Source: Myxococcales bacterium (GTDB taxonomy: Bacteria; Myxococcota_A; UBA9160; SMWR01). From it: a stretch of 7,112 nucleotides of DNA. This document shows, in pieces, positions 1-7,112 of this stretch (position 1 is its first letter; every line of letters begins with the position of its first letter). The stretch lies in the NCBI GenBank assembly GCA_022571825.1, contig JACZXC010000147.1:1-7112 (forward strand). The letters run 5' to 3'. Both the position numbers and the translations under genes were made by a program. The notes below the pieces were generated by a model. It did not search any database. It was not told the origin of the DNA and saw nothing but the letters and a program-made list of their open reading frames with translations.

Positions 1-2374
1 GCACGTCCGCGATCGACCGGCCGCGATAGGCCACGCGCAGCGTCGCCTGGTTGAAGCGGCGGCCCTCGCACTCTTCGCAGCGGACGTATACGTCGGCCAG
101 GAAGTGCATCTCGATCCTGCGCATTCCATCGCCCTGACAAGCCTCGCATCGCCCGCCCTTCAGGTTGAAGGAGAAGCGTCCCGGCTTGTATCCGTGCATG
201 CGAGACTCGGGAAGCTGGCAGAAGAAGTGGCGGATCTCGTCGAACACCTTGATGTAGGTAACCGGGTTGCTGCGCGGGGTACGCCCGATCGGTCGCTGGT
301 CGATGCTGATCACCTTGTCGAGCTGGGCATGGCCGAGGAGCGCGCGGTGCTTTCCAACCCGCCGGGTGGAGGCGTGGAAGCGGCGGGCGAGGGCGGGATG
401 TAGGACGTCGTTCACCAACGTGGACTTGCCCGCTCCCGAGACACCGGTGACGGCGGTGAGTACGCCGAGGGGGAACTCGATGTCGACGTCCGCGAGGTTG
501 TTCTCGCTCACGCCCGTGAGCTTCAGGCACCCGGTTGCCTTGCGCCGCCCGGTCGGGACTTCGATGCGCCGGCGGCCGGCGAGGTACGCCCCCGTCAGGG
601 AACGCTTGTTGCGCTCGAGGCTCTTCGGCGTGCCGGCATGAACGATCCGCCCCCCGGCGACGCCTGCGCCGGGTCCAAAGTCGATCACCCAGTCCGCGCT
701 GCGGATCGTCTCCTCGTCGTGTTCGACGACCACCACGGTGTTGCCGATGTCGCGCATCCGCTCGAGGGTCGAGAGGAGCCGTCGATTGTCTCGTTGGTGC
801 AAGCCGATGGAGGGTTCGTCGAGGATGTAGATCACCCCGGTGAGCTCGGACCCGACCTGACTGGCCAGACGGATGCGCTGGGCTTCGCCGCCCGAAAGGC
901 TGGGGCCGGCGCGGTCGAGGGAGAGGTATCCGAGCCCGACGGAGCCCAGGAAGTCGAGACGACCCCGGATCTCCTTGAGGACCTCGGCGGCGATCTGTCG
1001 GGCGGATCCCGTCAGCTTCAGTTGACCGAAGAAGCAGCGCGCCTCTTCCACGGTCAGGGCCGAGACCTCGACGATGCTGCGGTGACCGGTACCTTCGCCC
1101 AGCCGTACCGCCGCGCTCTCGGGCCGAAGTCTCTGACCGCGGCAGGTCGAGCAACGGGCATCGCCGAAGAACTGCCCCAGCCATCGCTTGGCGCGTTCCG
1201 AGCTCGTCTGCTTGAAGCGCCGCATGAGCCGCGGGATGACGCCTTCCCATTCGAGGTCGAAGGTTCCCCGTCCGGTTTTTCCCGCCCACTTGACCTTGAA
1301 TCGACGTTCGCCCGAGCCGTAGAGCAGGATCTCTCGCTGACGTCGGGGCAGCTTTCGCCACGGCCGATCCATGTCGACTCCGAGCTGGGCGCAGATCTGA
1401 CCGCGGAAGCCGTGGACCCAGCCCGTTTTCTCCGAGACGCCGGGTCCCCAGGACTGGATCGCGCCCTGGTCCAGGGAGAGGCGGTCGTTGGGTATCACCA
1501 GCTCGGGGTCGATCTCGACCCGGGTGCCCAACCCGTTGCAGTCCACGCACATGCCCTGGGGGCTGTTGAAGGAGAAGCTCTGGGGCGTGAGTTCCGGGAA
1601 CGAAAGGTTGCAGTGGCTGCACGCCATCTTCTCGGAGAACACCCGGTCGGGGGCCTTCGGCGTCGAGACGATCAACTGGCCCTGCCCGACCTTCAGCGCT
1701 GACTCCACCGATTCGGTGACACGGCTTCGAGCTCCCTTGCCGACGACGACCCGGTCGATCACGGCCTCGACCGTGTGTCGGCGTCGCTTATCGAGAGCCT
1801 CCAGATCCTCGGTCAAGACGATCTCGCCCTCCACGCGCAGCCGGACGAAGCCGGCGCGCAAGGCTTCGGCGATGAGTTCGCGGTGTTCACCCTTCCGGTT
1901 CACCAACAGTGGAGCCAGAATCACGAGCCGCGTTCCCGCCCGGGCCGTCAGCAGCTCGCGGGCGATCTGTTGGGCCGTCTGGCTCTTCACGGTCTGGCCG
2001 CAGCGGTGACAGCACTGGGTGCCGACCCGGGCATAGAGAACCCGCAGGTAATCGGAGATCTCGGTGATGGTTCCGACTGTCGAGCGGGGGTTCGAACCGG
2101 TGGTCTTCTGCTCGATGGAGATGGTGGGGGACAGGCCCCGGATGGTGTCGTACTGGGGCTTTTCCATCTGCCCCAGGAACTGTCGTGCGTAGGCCGAGAG
2201 CGACTCGACGTAGCGACGCTGGCCCTCGGCGTAGAGCGTGTCGAAGGCCAGCGACGATTTCCCCGAACCCGAGACGCCGGTGAGGACGACGAGCTTCTTC
2301 TTGGGGATCCGAACGTCGATCGAGCGGAGATTGTGTTCCCGGGCGCCTCGGATGAGAACGTGATCGAGCTCCAT
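1..2374 (-). CDS. uvrA: UvrA, excinuclease ABC subunit A (3' end cut by window edge)
   Basis: UvrA is the cytoplasmic ATPase that, as a dimer with UvrB, finds bulky DNA lesions in nucleotide excision repair. I translated the minus strand by hand: 791 uninterrupted codons from the ATG at 2374 to the left edge. Seen in order: RGAREHNL start motif (9-16), Walker A GVSGSGKS (33-40), a cysteine cluster C121/C122/C125, the first zinc module C252/C255...C276/C279, CSTC (408-411), ABC signature LSGGEAQR (493-500), Walker B ending ILDEPS (517-522), H-loop H552, second Walker [10 protein letters not shown] (644-652), RTPRSNP (698-704), and the second zinc module C743/C746...C766/C769. Compared with the ~940-residue E. 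coli protein, the missing ~140-150 residues would hold the second signature, Walker B and H-loop. The ATG is chosen because the family motif begins a few residues later. It has no good Shine-Dalgarno and lies 21 bp after a hybrid kinase gene. No frameshift or lost key residue is visible. Identity is very secure. Confidence 0.97.
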   Translation of the reverse strand, partial: MELDHVLIRGAREHNLRSIDVRIPKKKLVVLTGVSGSGKSSLAFDTLYAEGQRRYVESLSAYARQFLGQMEKPQYDTIRGLSPTISIEQKTTGSNPRSTVGTITEISDYLRVLYARVGTQCCHRCGQTVKSQTAQQIARELLTARAGTRLVILAPLLVNRKGEHRELIAEALRAGFVRLRVEGEIVLTEDLEALDKRRRHTVEAVIDRVVVGKGARSRVTESVESALKVGQGQLIVSTPKAPDRVFSEKMACSHCNLSFPELTPQSFSFNSPQGMCVDCNGLGTRVEIDPELVIPNDRLSLDQGAIQSWGPGVSEKTGWVHGFRGQICAQLGVDMDRPWRKLPRRQREILLYGSGERRFKVKWAGKTGRGTFDLEWEGVIPRLMRRFKQTSSERAKRWLGQFFGDARCSTCRGQRLRPESAAVRLGEGTGHRSIVEVSALTVEEARCFFGQLKLTGSARQIAAEVLKEIRGRLDFLGSVGLGYLSLDRAGPSLSGGEAQRIRLASQVGSELTGVIYILDEPSIGLHQRDNRRLLSTLERMRDIGNTVVVVEHDEETIRSADWVIDFGPGAGVAGGRIVHAGTPKSLERNKRSLTGAYLAGRRRIEVPTGRRKATGCLKLTGVSENNLADVDIEFPLGVLTAVTGVSGAGKSTLVNDVLHPALARRFHASTRRVGKHRALLGHAQLDKVISIDQRPIGRTPRSNPVTYIKVFDEIRHFFCQLPESRMHGYKPGRFSFNLKGGRCEACQGDGMRRIEMHFLADVYVRCEECEGRRFNQATLRVAYRGRSIADV

Positions 2375-2395
2375 CGGCGACGTCGGCCCGTAGAT
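2375..2395 (-). other. 21-bp kinase-uvrA gap without clear regulatory signals
   Basis: This is the whole non-coding space between the kinase stop codon (TAG, 2398-2396) and the uvrA ATG (2374). It is seven codons long, in the same frame as both genes. No purine-rich Shine-Dalgarno lies at the usual distance from the ATG; the nearest, AAGGA in the last kinase codons, is about 25-30 bases upstream. I see no E. coli-type (CTGT-N8-ACAG) or Bacillus-type (GAAC-N4-GTTC) LexA box. An 8-bp palindrome CGACGTCG (2378-2385) is present but too short to mean much. The simplest reading is that uvrA is co-transcribed with the kinase, or uses a promoter inside the kinase 3' end that I cannot recognise. Confidence 0.55.
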
Positions 2396-4813
2396 CTATC
2401 CTTCCAGGAGCTTTCGGATCTTGAGCAGGAGAGCCGTCGGAAGAAAGGGCTTGTGCAGGAAGCCGGCCAGATCGCGGCCGGCGAACTGCTGGCTGAGGCT
2501 CTCCTCGGAGTAACCGCTCACCAGAACGATTTTCGCATCGGATCGAATCTGGCGAAGCTGATCGAAGACTTCTACGCCGCTCAACCCCGCCATGGTCCGA
2601 TCGAGCAGCACCGCGCCGATTTCGTCGACGTGGTCTCGGAAAGTCGATACGGCCTCGCGCCCGTCTCTTGCGATCAACACCCGCAGCCCTGCTCGTTCCA
2701 GGGTTTCCCGGGTCAAGTCACGCACGCCGCCGTCATCGTCCACCACCAGGACAGTACCGCTCCCTTGCCAGTTCTCGATGCCGCTGGTCTCCGGCCGTTG
2801 GCTGGGCGAGCTGCGCTCCGAGCGCGGGAGCAAGATCCGGAAACGCGTTCCCAGGTCGGGAACACTCTCGAGCTCGATGGCTCCCTCGTGTGACCGCACG
2901 ATGCCGAGCACAGCGGCCAGTCCGAGACCGCGCCCCGTGAACTTGGTCGTGTAGAAGGGGTCGAAGATCCTGGCGCGGGTGTCGGCATCCATCCCGCAGC
3001 CGGTGTCCGCTACCTCGAAATAGACGTAGGTCCCCTCGCGAAGGTCGTCGCGCGGAATCGTATTGGACAGGTAGGTGCGGTCCGCCTCGATCACGCCGGT
3101 CCGAATCGTGATCCGGCCGTTTCCATCGCCGATCGCCTCCGAGGCATTGGTAATCAGATTCATCACCACCTGACTCAGCTGGGCCGCGTCGGCCTCGATC
3201 GGGGGCAGATCGTCGCTGAGTTCGTAGAGAATCTCCGCTTTCTGCGAGACCCCGCTCTCCAGGAGCTGGCCCATCTCTTCCACGAGCTTCGAGAGGTTCA
3301 GCACCTCGACCAAGAGGGATTCCTTGCCCGCGTAGGCGAGCATCTGGTTGGTCAGGGCCGCCGCCCGGTGGGCCGCCTTCTGGATCATCTGGATCCGGTT
3401 GCGGGCGACGGAATCCCGGGGCAGATCCATGAGAGCGAGGGTCGCGCCTCCCAGGATCGGGGTCAGCAGGTTGTTGAAGTCATGGGCGATTCCGCCCGCC
3501 ATGATGCCGAGACTCTCGAGCTTCTGCGCCTGCTGCATCTGGTGCTCGAGCTCCCGCCGCTGCGTCTCCGCCAGCCGTCGGTCGGTGATGTCCCGGCTCA
3601 CGGTAATGAAGTGCACCTCGCCGCTGGCGGTCTGGTACGGAAAACCAACCCCTTCGAACCACCGCCAGGATCCGTCCCGGTGTCGGACCCGGTAGGGCTT
3701 GCTCGTCCAGGGCGCCCTCGCCTCGACGCCCTCCAGAAACACGGATACGGAGCGCTCGACGTCGTCGGGATGTATCAGGGTAAAGGGCGTCGTGCCCACC
3801 ACTTTCTCGGGCTCGTAGCCGAGGATGCTTTTGCACGTGGAGCTCACGTAGACGAGCCGGCCCTCGCTGTCCATCTCCGAGATCAGGTCCCGGCTGGCCT
3901 CGGCGACCGCGCGGTATCGCTCCTCGCTCTCGTGCAGCTCGCTCTGGGCCTGCACGCGATCGGACACGTCGCGAGAGATGATGACCACGCGCAGGGATCC
4001 ATCGCTGCGCTGATAGGTCTTGGCGGTGGTCTCGAACCACCCCCAGCTTCCGTCCCCACCCCGCATGCGGAGCAGAACGTGGCCGCGGCCACGGCGGATC
4101 ACGTTCTCCTGAAAGCGCTTCATGAACCCCGCGCGGTCGTCCGGGTGAATGTTCTCGATCATTCCGGACTCGCCGATGGACCGGCCGATCAGCTGCGCGG
4201 GTTCCCGCCCGAAGATCTTCTGACTGTTGGGGCTCACGAAGAGAAAGCGGCCATCGGCGTCGAGCTCGGCGATGAAGTCGTGGGCGTTCTCGGCGATGGC
4301 CCGGAAGCGGTCCTCGCTGTCCCGGAGCGCATCGCCGGCGAGCTTCATCTCGGTGATGTCCCGTGCGAAGGCGACGATCCGCACTTCTCCGTCGTCGCGC
4401 CGGTAGGTGCTGGTGGTTCCCTCGAGCCAGACCCAGTGTCCCGATTTGTGCCGGGCCCGGTAGACGTACCGGGCGTCCTGCTGGGTCGCGACGACCTTGC
4501 TCAGAGCCTCCGCCATGTGGGGCTGATCTTCCGGGTGGACCCAGGAAAGGCCGGGGCGCCCCTGAACCTCTTCCGCCGTGTAGCCCAGGATCTCGTTCAC
4601 CGTGGGGCTCACGTAGGCCATCAGGCCCGCGGAATCGATCTCGGAGACCATGGCCCGCATGCTCTCGAGAATCCGGCCGTATTGCTCGGCACCGCCCTGG
4701 CGTTGGGAGGGGGGGACTTCGACCTGGACGGGTTTCGAAGCGGCTCGGACACGCTGGCGGAGCTCGCGGAGCTCGGCGATGAGCGCGGCCTTGGTTTTTC
4801 TCGCATCCCGCAT
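2396..4813 (-). CDS. Soluble hybrid sensor histidine kinase, PAS-PAS-PAS-HisKA-HATPase-receiver
   Basis: An 805-residue cytoplasmic hybrid kinase, likely autophosphorylating on His and passing phosphate to its own receiver. Seen in order: charged helical N-terminus (1-30), three PAS domains of the PAS_3 type (about 45-155, 165-285, 295-415) each with an IHPDD/VHPED-like motif and a W-x-W/F-E strand, HisKA with H-box GIAHDFNNLL (H444, HPK4-like), N-box NLITNASEA (N552, N556), G1 DTGCGM (603-608), F-box FDPFYTTK (617-624), G2 GRGLGLA (627-633), then a receiver with acidic D692/D693, phospho-acceptor D738, S766 and K788. There is no membrane segment, Hpt or output domain. A TTG at 4894 would add 27 Gly/Arg/Pro-rich residues; I prefer the ATG at 4813, which has GGGGA seven bases upstream. 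The receiver has LLDRTMAGLSG, lacking the usual proline three residues after D738. Its upstream neighbour is a paralogue; uvrA follows after 21 bp. The PAS ligands are unknown. Confidence 0.93.
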   Translation of the reverse strand: MRDARKTKAALIAELRELRQRVRAASKPVQVEVPPSQRQGGAEQYGRILESMRAMVSEIDSAGLMAYVSPTVNEILGYTAEEVQGRPGLSWVHPEDQPHMAEALSKVVATQQDARYVYRARHKSGHWVWLEGTTSTYRRDDGEVRIVAFARDITEMKLAGDALRDSEDRFRAIAENAHDFIAELDADGRFLFVSPNSQKIFGREPAQLIGRSIGESGMIENIHPDDRAGFMKRFQENVIRRGRGHVLLRMRGGDGSWGWFETTAKTYQRSDGSLRVVIISRDVSDRVQAQSELHESEERYRAVAEASRDLISEMDSEGRLVYVSSTCKSILGYEPEKVVGTTPFTLIHPDDVERSVSVFLEGVEARAPWTSKPYRVRHRDGSWRWFEGVGFPYQTASGEVHFITVSRDITDRRLAETQRRELEHQMQQAQKLESLGIMAGGIAHDFNNLLTPILGGATLALMDLPRDSVARNRIQMIQKAAHRAAALTNQMLAYAGKESLLVEVLNLSKLVEEMGQLLESGVSQKAEILYELSDDLPPIEADAAQLSQVVMNLITNASEAIGDGNGRITIRTGVIEADRTYLSNTIPRDDLREGTYVYFEVADTGCGMDADTRARIFDPFYTTKFTGRGLGLAAVLGIVRSHEGAIELESVPDLGTRFRILLPRSERSSPSQRPETSGIENWQGSGTVLVVDDDGGVRDLTRETLERAGLRVLIARDGREAVSTFRDHVDEIGAVLLDRTMAGLSGVEVFDQLRQIRSDAKIVLVSGYSEESLSQQFAGRDLAGFLHKPFLPTALLLKIRKLLEG

Positions 4814-4820
4814 GCGGCGT

Positions 4821-4825
4821 TCCCC
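4821..4825 (-). promoter_or_regulatory. Shine-Dalgarno-like site for the complete kinase
   Basis: GGGGA reads on the minus strand seven bases before the ATG at 4813. It is a moderate match to the anti-Shine-Dalgarno complement, and it supports this ATG over the TTG at 4894, whose extra residues look like translated untranslated leader. Confidence 0.5.
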
Positions 4826-4832
4826 ACGCCCG

Positions 4833-4852
4833 GGGCGGGGGCCCGGCCGCCC
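4833..4852 (-). other. GC-only hairpin in the kinase leader
   Basis: On the minus strand GGGCGG and CCGCCC form a perfect 6-bp stem around an 8-base loop (CCGGGCCC), just upstream of the Shine-Dalgarno site. No T-run follows, so it is not a standard intrinsic terminator for the upstream kinase gene. It may affect translation of the kinase below it, or be a chance product of the very high local GC. Confidence 0.3.
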
Positions 4853-4864
4853 GCGGACCCCACC

Positions 4865-4894
4865 GATATACGCTACCCCTCGGGGTGCCGACAA
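4865..4894 (-). promoter_or_regulatory. Candidate sigma70-type promoter for the complete kinase (and possibly uvrA)
   Basis: On the minus strand TTGTCG (4894-4889) is a 4/6 match to the -35 box, and TATATC (4870-4865) a 4/6 match to the -10 box, with an 18-base spacer. This is the most AT-rich part of an otherwise very GC-rich spacer. It would start transcription near 4858 and leave a leader of about 45 bases before the ATG at 4813. The match is only moderate and no start site is known, so this stays a candidate. Confidence 0.4.
4875..4886. promoter_or_regulatory. 12-bp palindrome inside the promoter spacer, possible operator
   Basis: ACCCC and GGGGT are perfect inverted 5-bp arms separated by two bases. 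The site lies between the candidate -35 and -10 boxes, where a bound protein would block RNA polymerase or remodel the promoter. With a two-base centre it cannot form a normal hairpin, so if functional it would be a DNA site. It is short and could arise by chance in GC-rich DNA. Confidence 0.25.
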
Positions 4895-4918
4895 CTGAAA
4901 CTTTTTGGTGTGAATCCG

Positions 4919-7111
4919 CTAGCTTTGGAGGGCTTCCCGTACCTTGCGGATCAGCATCCTGGGCAGAAACGGCTTGTGGAGGAAGCCCGCCAGGCCCTTG
5001 CCGACGAAGGATTCCCGGGTGCTCGCTTCGGAATAGCCGCTGACCAGCACAATCCGAACGTCGGGCCGGATTTTCCGAAGCCGTTCGAGGGTCTCCTCGC
5101 CGCTCATGGCCGGCATGGTGCGATCGAGGAGCACCAGCTGGATCTCGTCGGCGCGGAGCCGGAAGATCTCGATGGCCTCCGGTGCATCGGTCACCCGGAT
5201 GACATCGAAGCCGGCTCGTTCAAGGGTCTCGCTGCCGACCTCCAATACACTCTCGTCGTCATCGACCATCAGGACCGTTCCACTTCCCCGCCACTCAAAA
5301 TCGTCGTTGTCCGGGTCGTCGGTTGTGATCGCCGGCTCTTGGGCAACCGGAAAGAGGACGCGGAAGCGCGTGCCGGCCCCGGGCTCCGTCTCGATTTCGA
5401 TCGCTCCCCGGTGGGTCCGAACGATTCCCAGGACGGCGGCGAGGCCCAGTCCGCGTCCGGTGAACTTCGTGGTGTAGAACGGATCGAAGATGCGCGCGCG
5501 CGTCTCGGGATCGATGCCGCAACCGTTGTCGCTCACTTCCAGGGTGACGTAGGTGCCCTCGGCGAGTCCGTCACCCAGAAACGCCTGGGAGAGGGTGGTG
5601 CGATTCGCCTCGACGGTGCCGGTGCGGATGACGATTCGCCCGGTGTCTTCGCCGAGGGCCTCGGATGCGTTGGTGATCAGGCTCATGGCCATCTGGCTCA
5701 GCTGGGCCGCATCGGCCTCGATGGCGGGGAGGTCCCGGCCGAGGTCGTACTCGAGGACGGCCTTGCGCGTGGTCGCACTCTCGATGAGTTGGGCCATTTC
5801 GCGAATGATCCGCGAGATGTCGAGGCGCTCGGGGCGGAGCGACTCGGTCCCGGCATAGGCCAGCATCTGGCCGGTCAGGGTCGCCGCCCGGTGGGCCGCG
5901 TTCACGATCCGGTCGAGCCGCTGCCGCAGCGGAGACTCGGTTGGCAGGTCCATCAGTGCGAGGCTGGCTTCGCCCAGGATCGGGGTGAGCAGGTTATTGA
6001 AGTCGTGAGCGATGCCTCCGGCCATGACACCCAAGCTCTCCAGCTTCTGGGCGTGCTGCATCCGGTCCTCGAGCCTGCGGCGATCCTCTTCCTCTCGGCG
6101 AGCCTCCGTGATGTCGTGGGAAACGGCGACCATGTGAATCGACTCGTCGTCGGCTCGGTAGTTGACACCGCTGGACTCGAACCATCGGTAGCTGCCGTCG
6201 CGATGGCGAACGCGGAACGAAATCGGCTTCACTGGCCCGACCGATTTCATCACCCGGAGGAATGCCGCGACGGCGTCCTCGATGTCCTCGGGGTGCAGGT
6301 TGGAGACGCGAAGGGTGCCGAGCATCTCCTCCGGCGCGTAGCCCAGCAGCTCCCGGCAATTGGGGCTGGCGTAGATTAGGTGACCGTCGGCATCGAGTTC
6401 CGTGACGAGATAGTGGCTGGTCTCGGCCAGCGCGCGGAAGCGCTCTTCGCTCTGACGCAGCCGCTGCTCCGCCTCCATCCGTTCGGTCACGTCGCGAACG
6501 ATGTTGACGTGGCGAGTCTCCCCGTCTTCGGTCTGGTAGCGCTTCACGGCGGATTCGAACCAGCGCCAGCGACCATCGGGGTGGAGATAACGACTCGCGA
6601 ACTGTCCCCTCCCGGTGGCCCGGATCGTGCCCCGGAAGATCTCGACGATCTCCCGGATGTCCGCGGGGTCGATGTTCTGGTCGATTCCACTCTCAAAGAT
6701 CGTCTTGCCCAGCAGCTCCTCGGCGGGCTTGCCGATGAACTCTTCGCAATTGGGACTGACGAACAAGTGGCGTCCCCGGTCGTCCAGCTCGAGGATCAGG
6801 TCCGACGCGTTCTCCGCGAGGGCTCGATACCGGGCCTCGCTGCGATGCAGGGCCTGACTCGTGTGCTTCAGCTCCGTGACATCATGGGAGAGCGCGATGA
6901 CGTGGGTTTCCCCGTCGCTGACTCGATAGCTGGTGAAGGTGGTTTCGAGCCAGAGCCAGCGTCCGTCCTTGTGGCGTGCGCGGTAGATGCTCTTCTGACT
7001 CTGACCGGATTCAACCAGCTTCTGGTACATCTCCTCGACCTGGCCCCGGTCGTCCTCGTGAATCCAGTCGGCGTTATCTGCGGCGAGAACTTCGGCCGGG
7101 TCGTATCCCAG
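4919..7111 (-). CDS. Hybrid sensor histidine kinase, paralogue of the downstream kinase (5' end outside window)
   Basis: An uninterrupted frame of 730 residues runs to the stop TAG at 4921-4919 and stays open at the right edge. The in-frame Met at 7030 is not the start: PAS sequence (LGYDPAEV...WIHEDD) continues upstream of it. Seen, numbered from the first visible residue: C-terminal part of a PAS domain (1-80), two further PAS domains (about 90-210 and 220-340), HisKA with GIAHDFNNLL (phospho-acceptor H369), HATPase with DNGCGI, FDPFYTTK and GRGLGLA, and a receiver with VDDDE and phospho-acceptor D663 in LLDRTMPAMSG. It probably begins near 7336 if it matches its 805-residue paralogue. The first Asn of the N-box is Ser (MSLITNASEA, S477), while the second Asn is kept. 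No membrane segment is visible. Like its neighbour it has no output domain, so its partner regulator or phosphotransfer protein is elsewhere. Confidence 0.93.
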   Translation of the reverse strand: MGYDPAEVLAADNADWIHEDDRGQVEEMYQKLVESGQSQKSIYRARHKDGRWLWLETTFTSYRVSDGETHVIALSHDVTELKHTSQALHRSEARYRALAENASDLILELDDRGRHLFVSPNCEEFIGKPAEELLGKTIFESGIDQNIDPADIREIVEIFRGTIRATGRGQFASRYLHPDGRWRWFESAVKRYQTEDGETRHVNIVRDVTERMEAEQRLRQSEERFRALAETSHYLVTELDADGHLIYASPNCRELLGYAPEEMLGTLRVSNLHPEDIEDAVAAFLRVMKSVGPVKPISFRVRHRDGSYRWFESSGVNYRADDESIHMVAVSHDITEARREEEDRRRLEDRMQHAQKLESLGVMAGGIAHDFNNLLTPILGEASLALMDLPTESPLRQRLDRIVNAAHRAATLTGQMLAYAGTESLRPERLDISRIIREMAQLIESATTRKAVLEYDLGRDLPAIEADAAQLSQMAMSLITNASEALGEDTGRIVIRTGTVEANRTTLSQAFLGDGLAEGTYVTLEVSDNGCGIDPETRARIFDPFYTTKFTGRGLGLAAVLGIVRTHRGAIEIETEPGAGTRFRVLFPVAQEPAITTDDPDNDDFEWRGSGTVLMVDDDESVLEVGSETLERAGFDVIRVTDAPEAIEIFRLRADEIQLVLLDRTMPAMSGEETLERLRKIRPDVRIVLVSGYSEASTRESFVGKGLAGFLHKPFLPRMLIRKVREALQS

Positions 7112-7112
7112 C

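Larger units (their letters stand above)
2396..7111 (-). repeat. Tandem gene duplication, exact 2,523-bp period
   Basis: The DNA from 7111 to 4919 and from 4588 to 2396 encodes two homologous 730-residue segments that align with no gaps, offset by exactly 2,523 bp (806 codons with the stop, plus a 105-bp spacer). Examples of shared DNA are the identical 18-mers at 3359-3376 and 5882-5899. A hand count gives about 386 of 730 identical residues. The divergence rules out a very recent duplication; the shared reading frame and identical length argue for an old head-to-tail gene duplication. Confidence 0.85.

Noticed and set aside
2378..2385. CGACGTCG palindrome just before uvrA as a LexA or other operator
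   Set aside because: It is only 8 bp, matches no SOS box I know, and such palindromes are frequent in GC-rich DNA.
638..2893. Long plus-strand frames at 638-1702 and 1775-2893
   Set aside because: They are in the same codon-aligned antisense frame, opposite uvrA and the kinase 3' end. The opposite strand gives an intact UvrA with all its motifs.
4833..4852. GC-rich hairpin as an intrinsic terminator of the upstream kinase
   Set aside because: No T-run follows the stem on the minus strand, and it lies downstream of the candidate promoter of the next gene, inside its leader.
4814..4894. TTG start at 4894 extending the complete kinase to 832 residues
   Set aside because: The added residues are Gly/Arg/Pro-rich with no domain character and overlap the candidate promoter and hairpin. 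The ATG at 4813 has a Shine-Dalgarno-like sequence at the right distance.
3368..6379. A 1003-codon plus-strand open reading frame crossing both kinases and the spacer
   Set aside because: It is codon-aligned antisense to the kinases. Its stops would require sense TTA, CTA or TCA codons, which are rare in high-GC genes. The translation has no recognisable domain, whereas the minus strand encodes complete, ordered kinase motifs. It also crosses the spacer only because all genes share one frame.
7028..7030. ATG at 7030 as the start of the upstream kinase
   Set aside because: The frame stays open to the window edge and encodes 27 more residues typical of a PAS domain that align gaplessly with the paralogue, so the true start is outside the window.

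Overview
This 7.1-kb window of high-GC bacterial chromosome carries three genes, all on the minus strand and so read from right to left. Two are partial at the window edges. In order of transcription they are: a PAS-rich hybrid sensor histidine kinase (7111 to 4919, 5' end outside the window), a second hybrid kinase of the same architecture (4813 to 2396, complete), and uvrA, the DNA-binding ATPase subunit of the nucleotide-excision-repair nuclease (2374 to 1, last ~140-150 codons outside the window). No RNA genes, mobile elements, CRISPR arrays or phage genes were seen. The long plus-strand reading frames are antisense shadows.

The two kinases are tandem paralogues. From the left half of the first PAS domain to the last residue they align over 730 residues without a single gap, and the repeat period at DNA level is exactly 2,523 bp. 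A residue-by-residue hand count gives about 53% identity overall: about 43% over the PAS sensor part, about 68% over the HisKA/HATPase core and about 56% over the receiver. Both look soluble (no membrane segments in the visible parts). Both end in a receiver domain and have no Hpt or DNA-binding output domain, so their phosphotransfer partners lie elsewhere.

Between the kinases is a 105-bp spacer with a candidate sigma70-type promoter, a 12-bp palindrome lying inside that promoter, a GC-rich hairpin and a Shine-Dalgarno-like sequence for the downstream kinase. Between the second kinase and uvrA there are only 21 bp, with no convincing promoter, ribosome site or SOS box, so uvrA is probably transcribed at least partly with the kinase.

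The organism cannot be named. High GC, the rare use of TTA/CTA/TCA codons and soluble multi-PAS hybrid kinases with an HDFNN H-box would fit a delta-proteobacterial-type lineage (Myxococcota, Desulfobacterota or a related candidate phylum); this is a weak inference. The region looks mostly ordinary: housekeeping repair plus expanded signalling. The duplicated kinase pair and its close linkage to uvrA are the points most worth following up.
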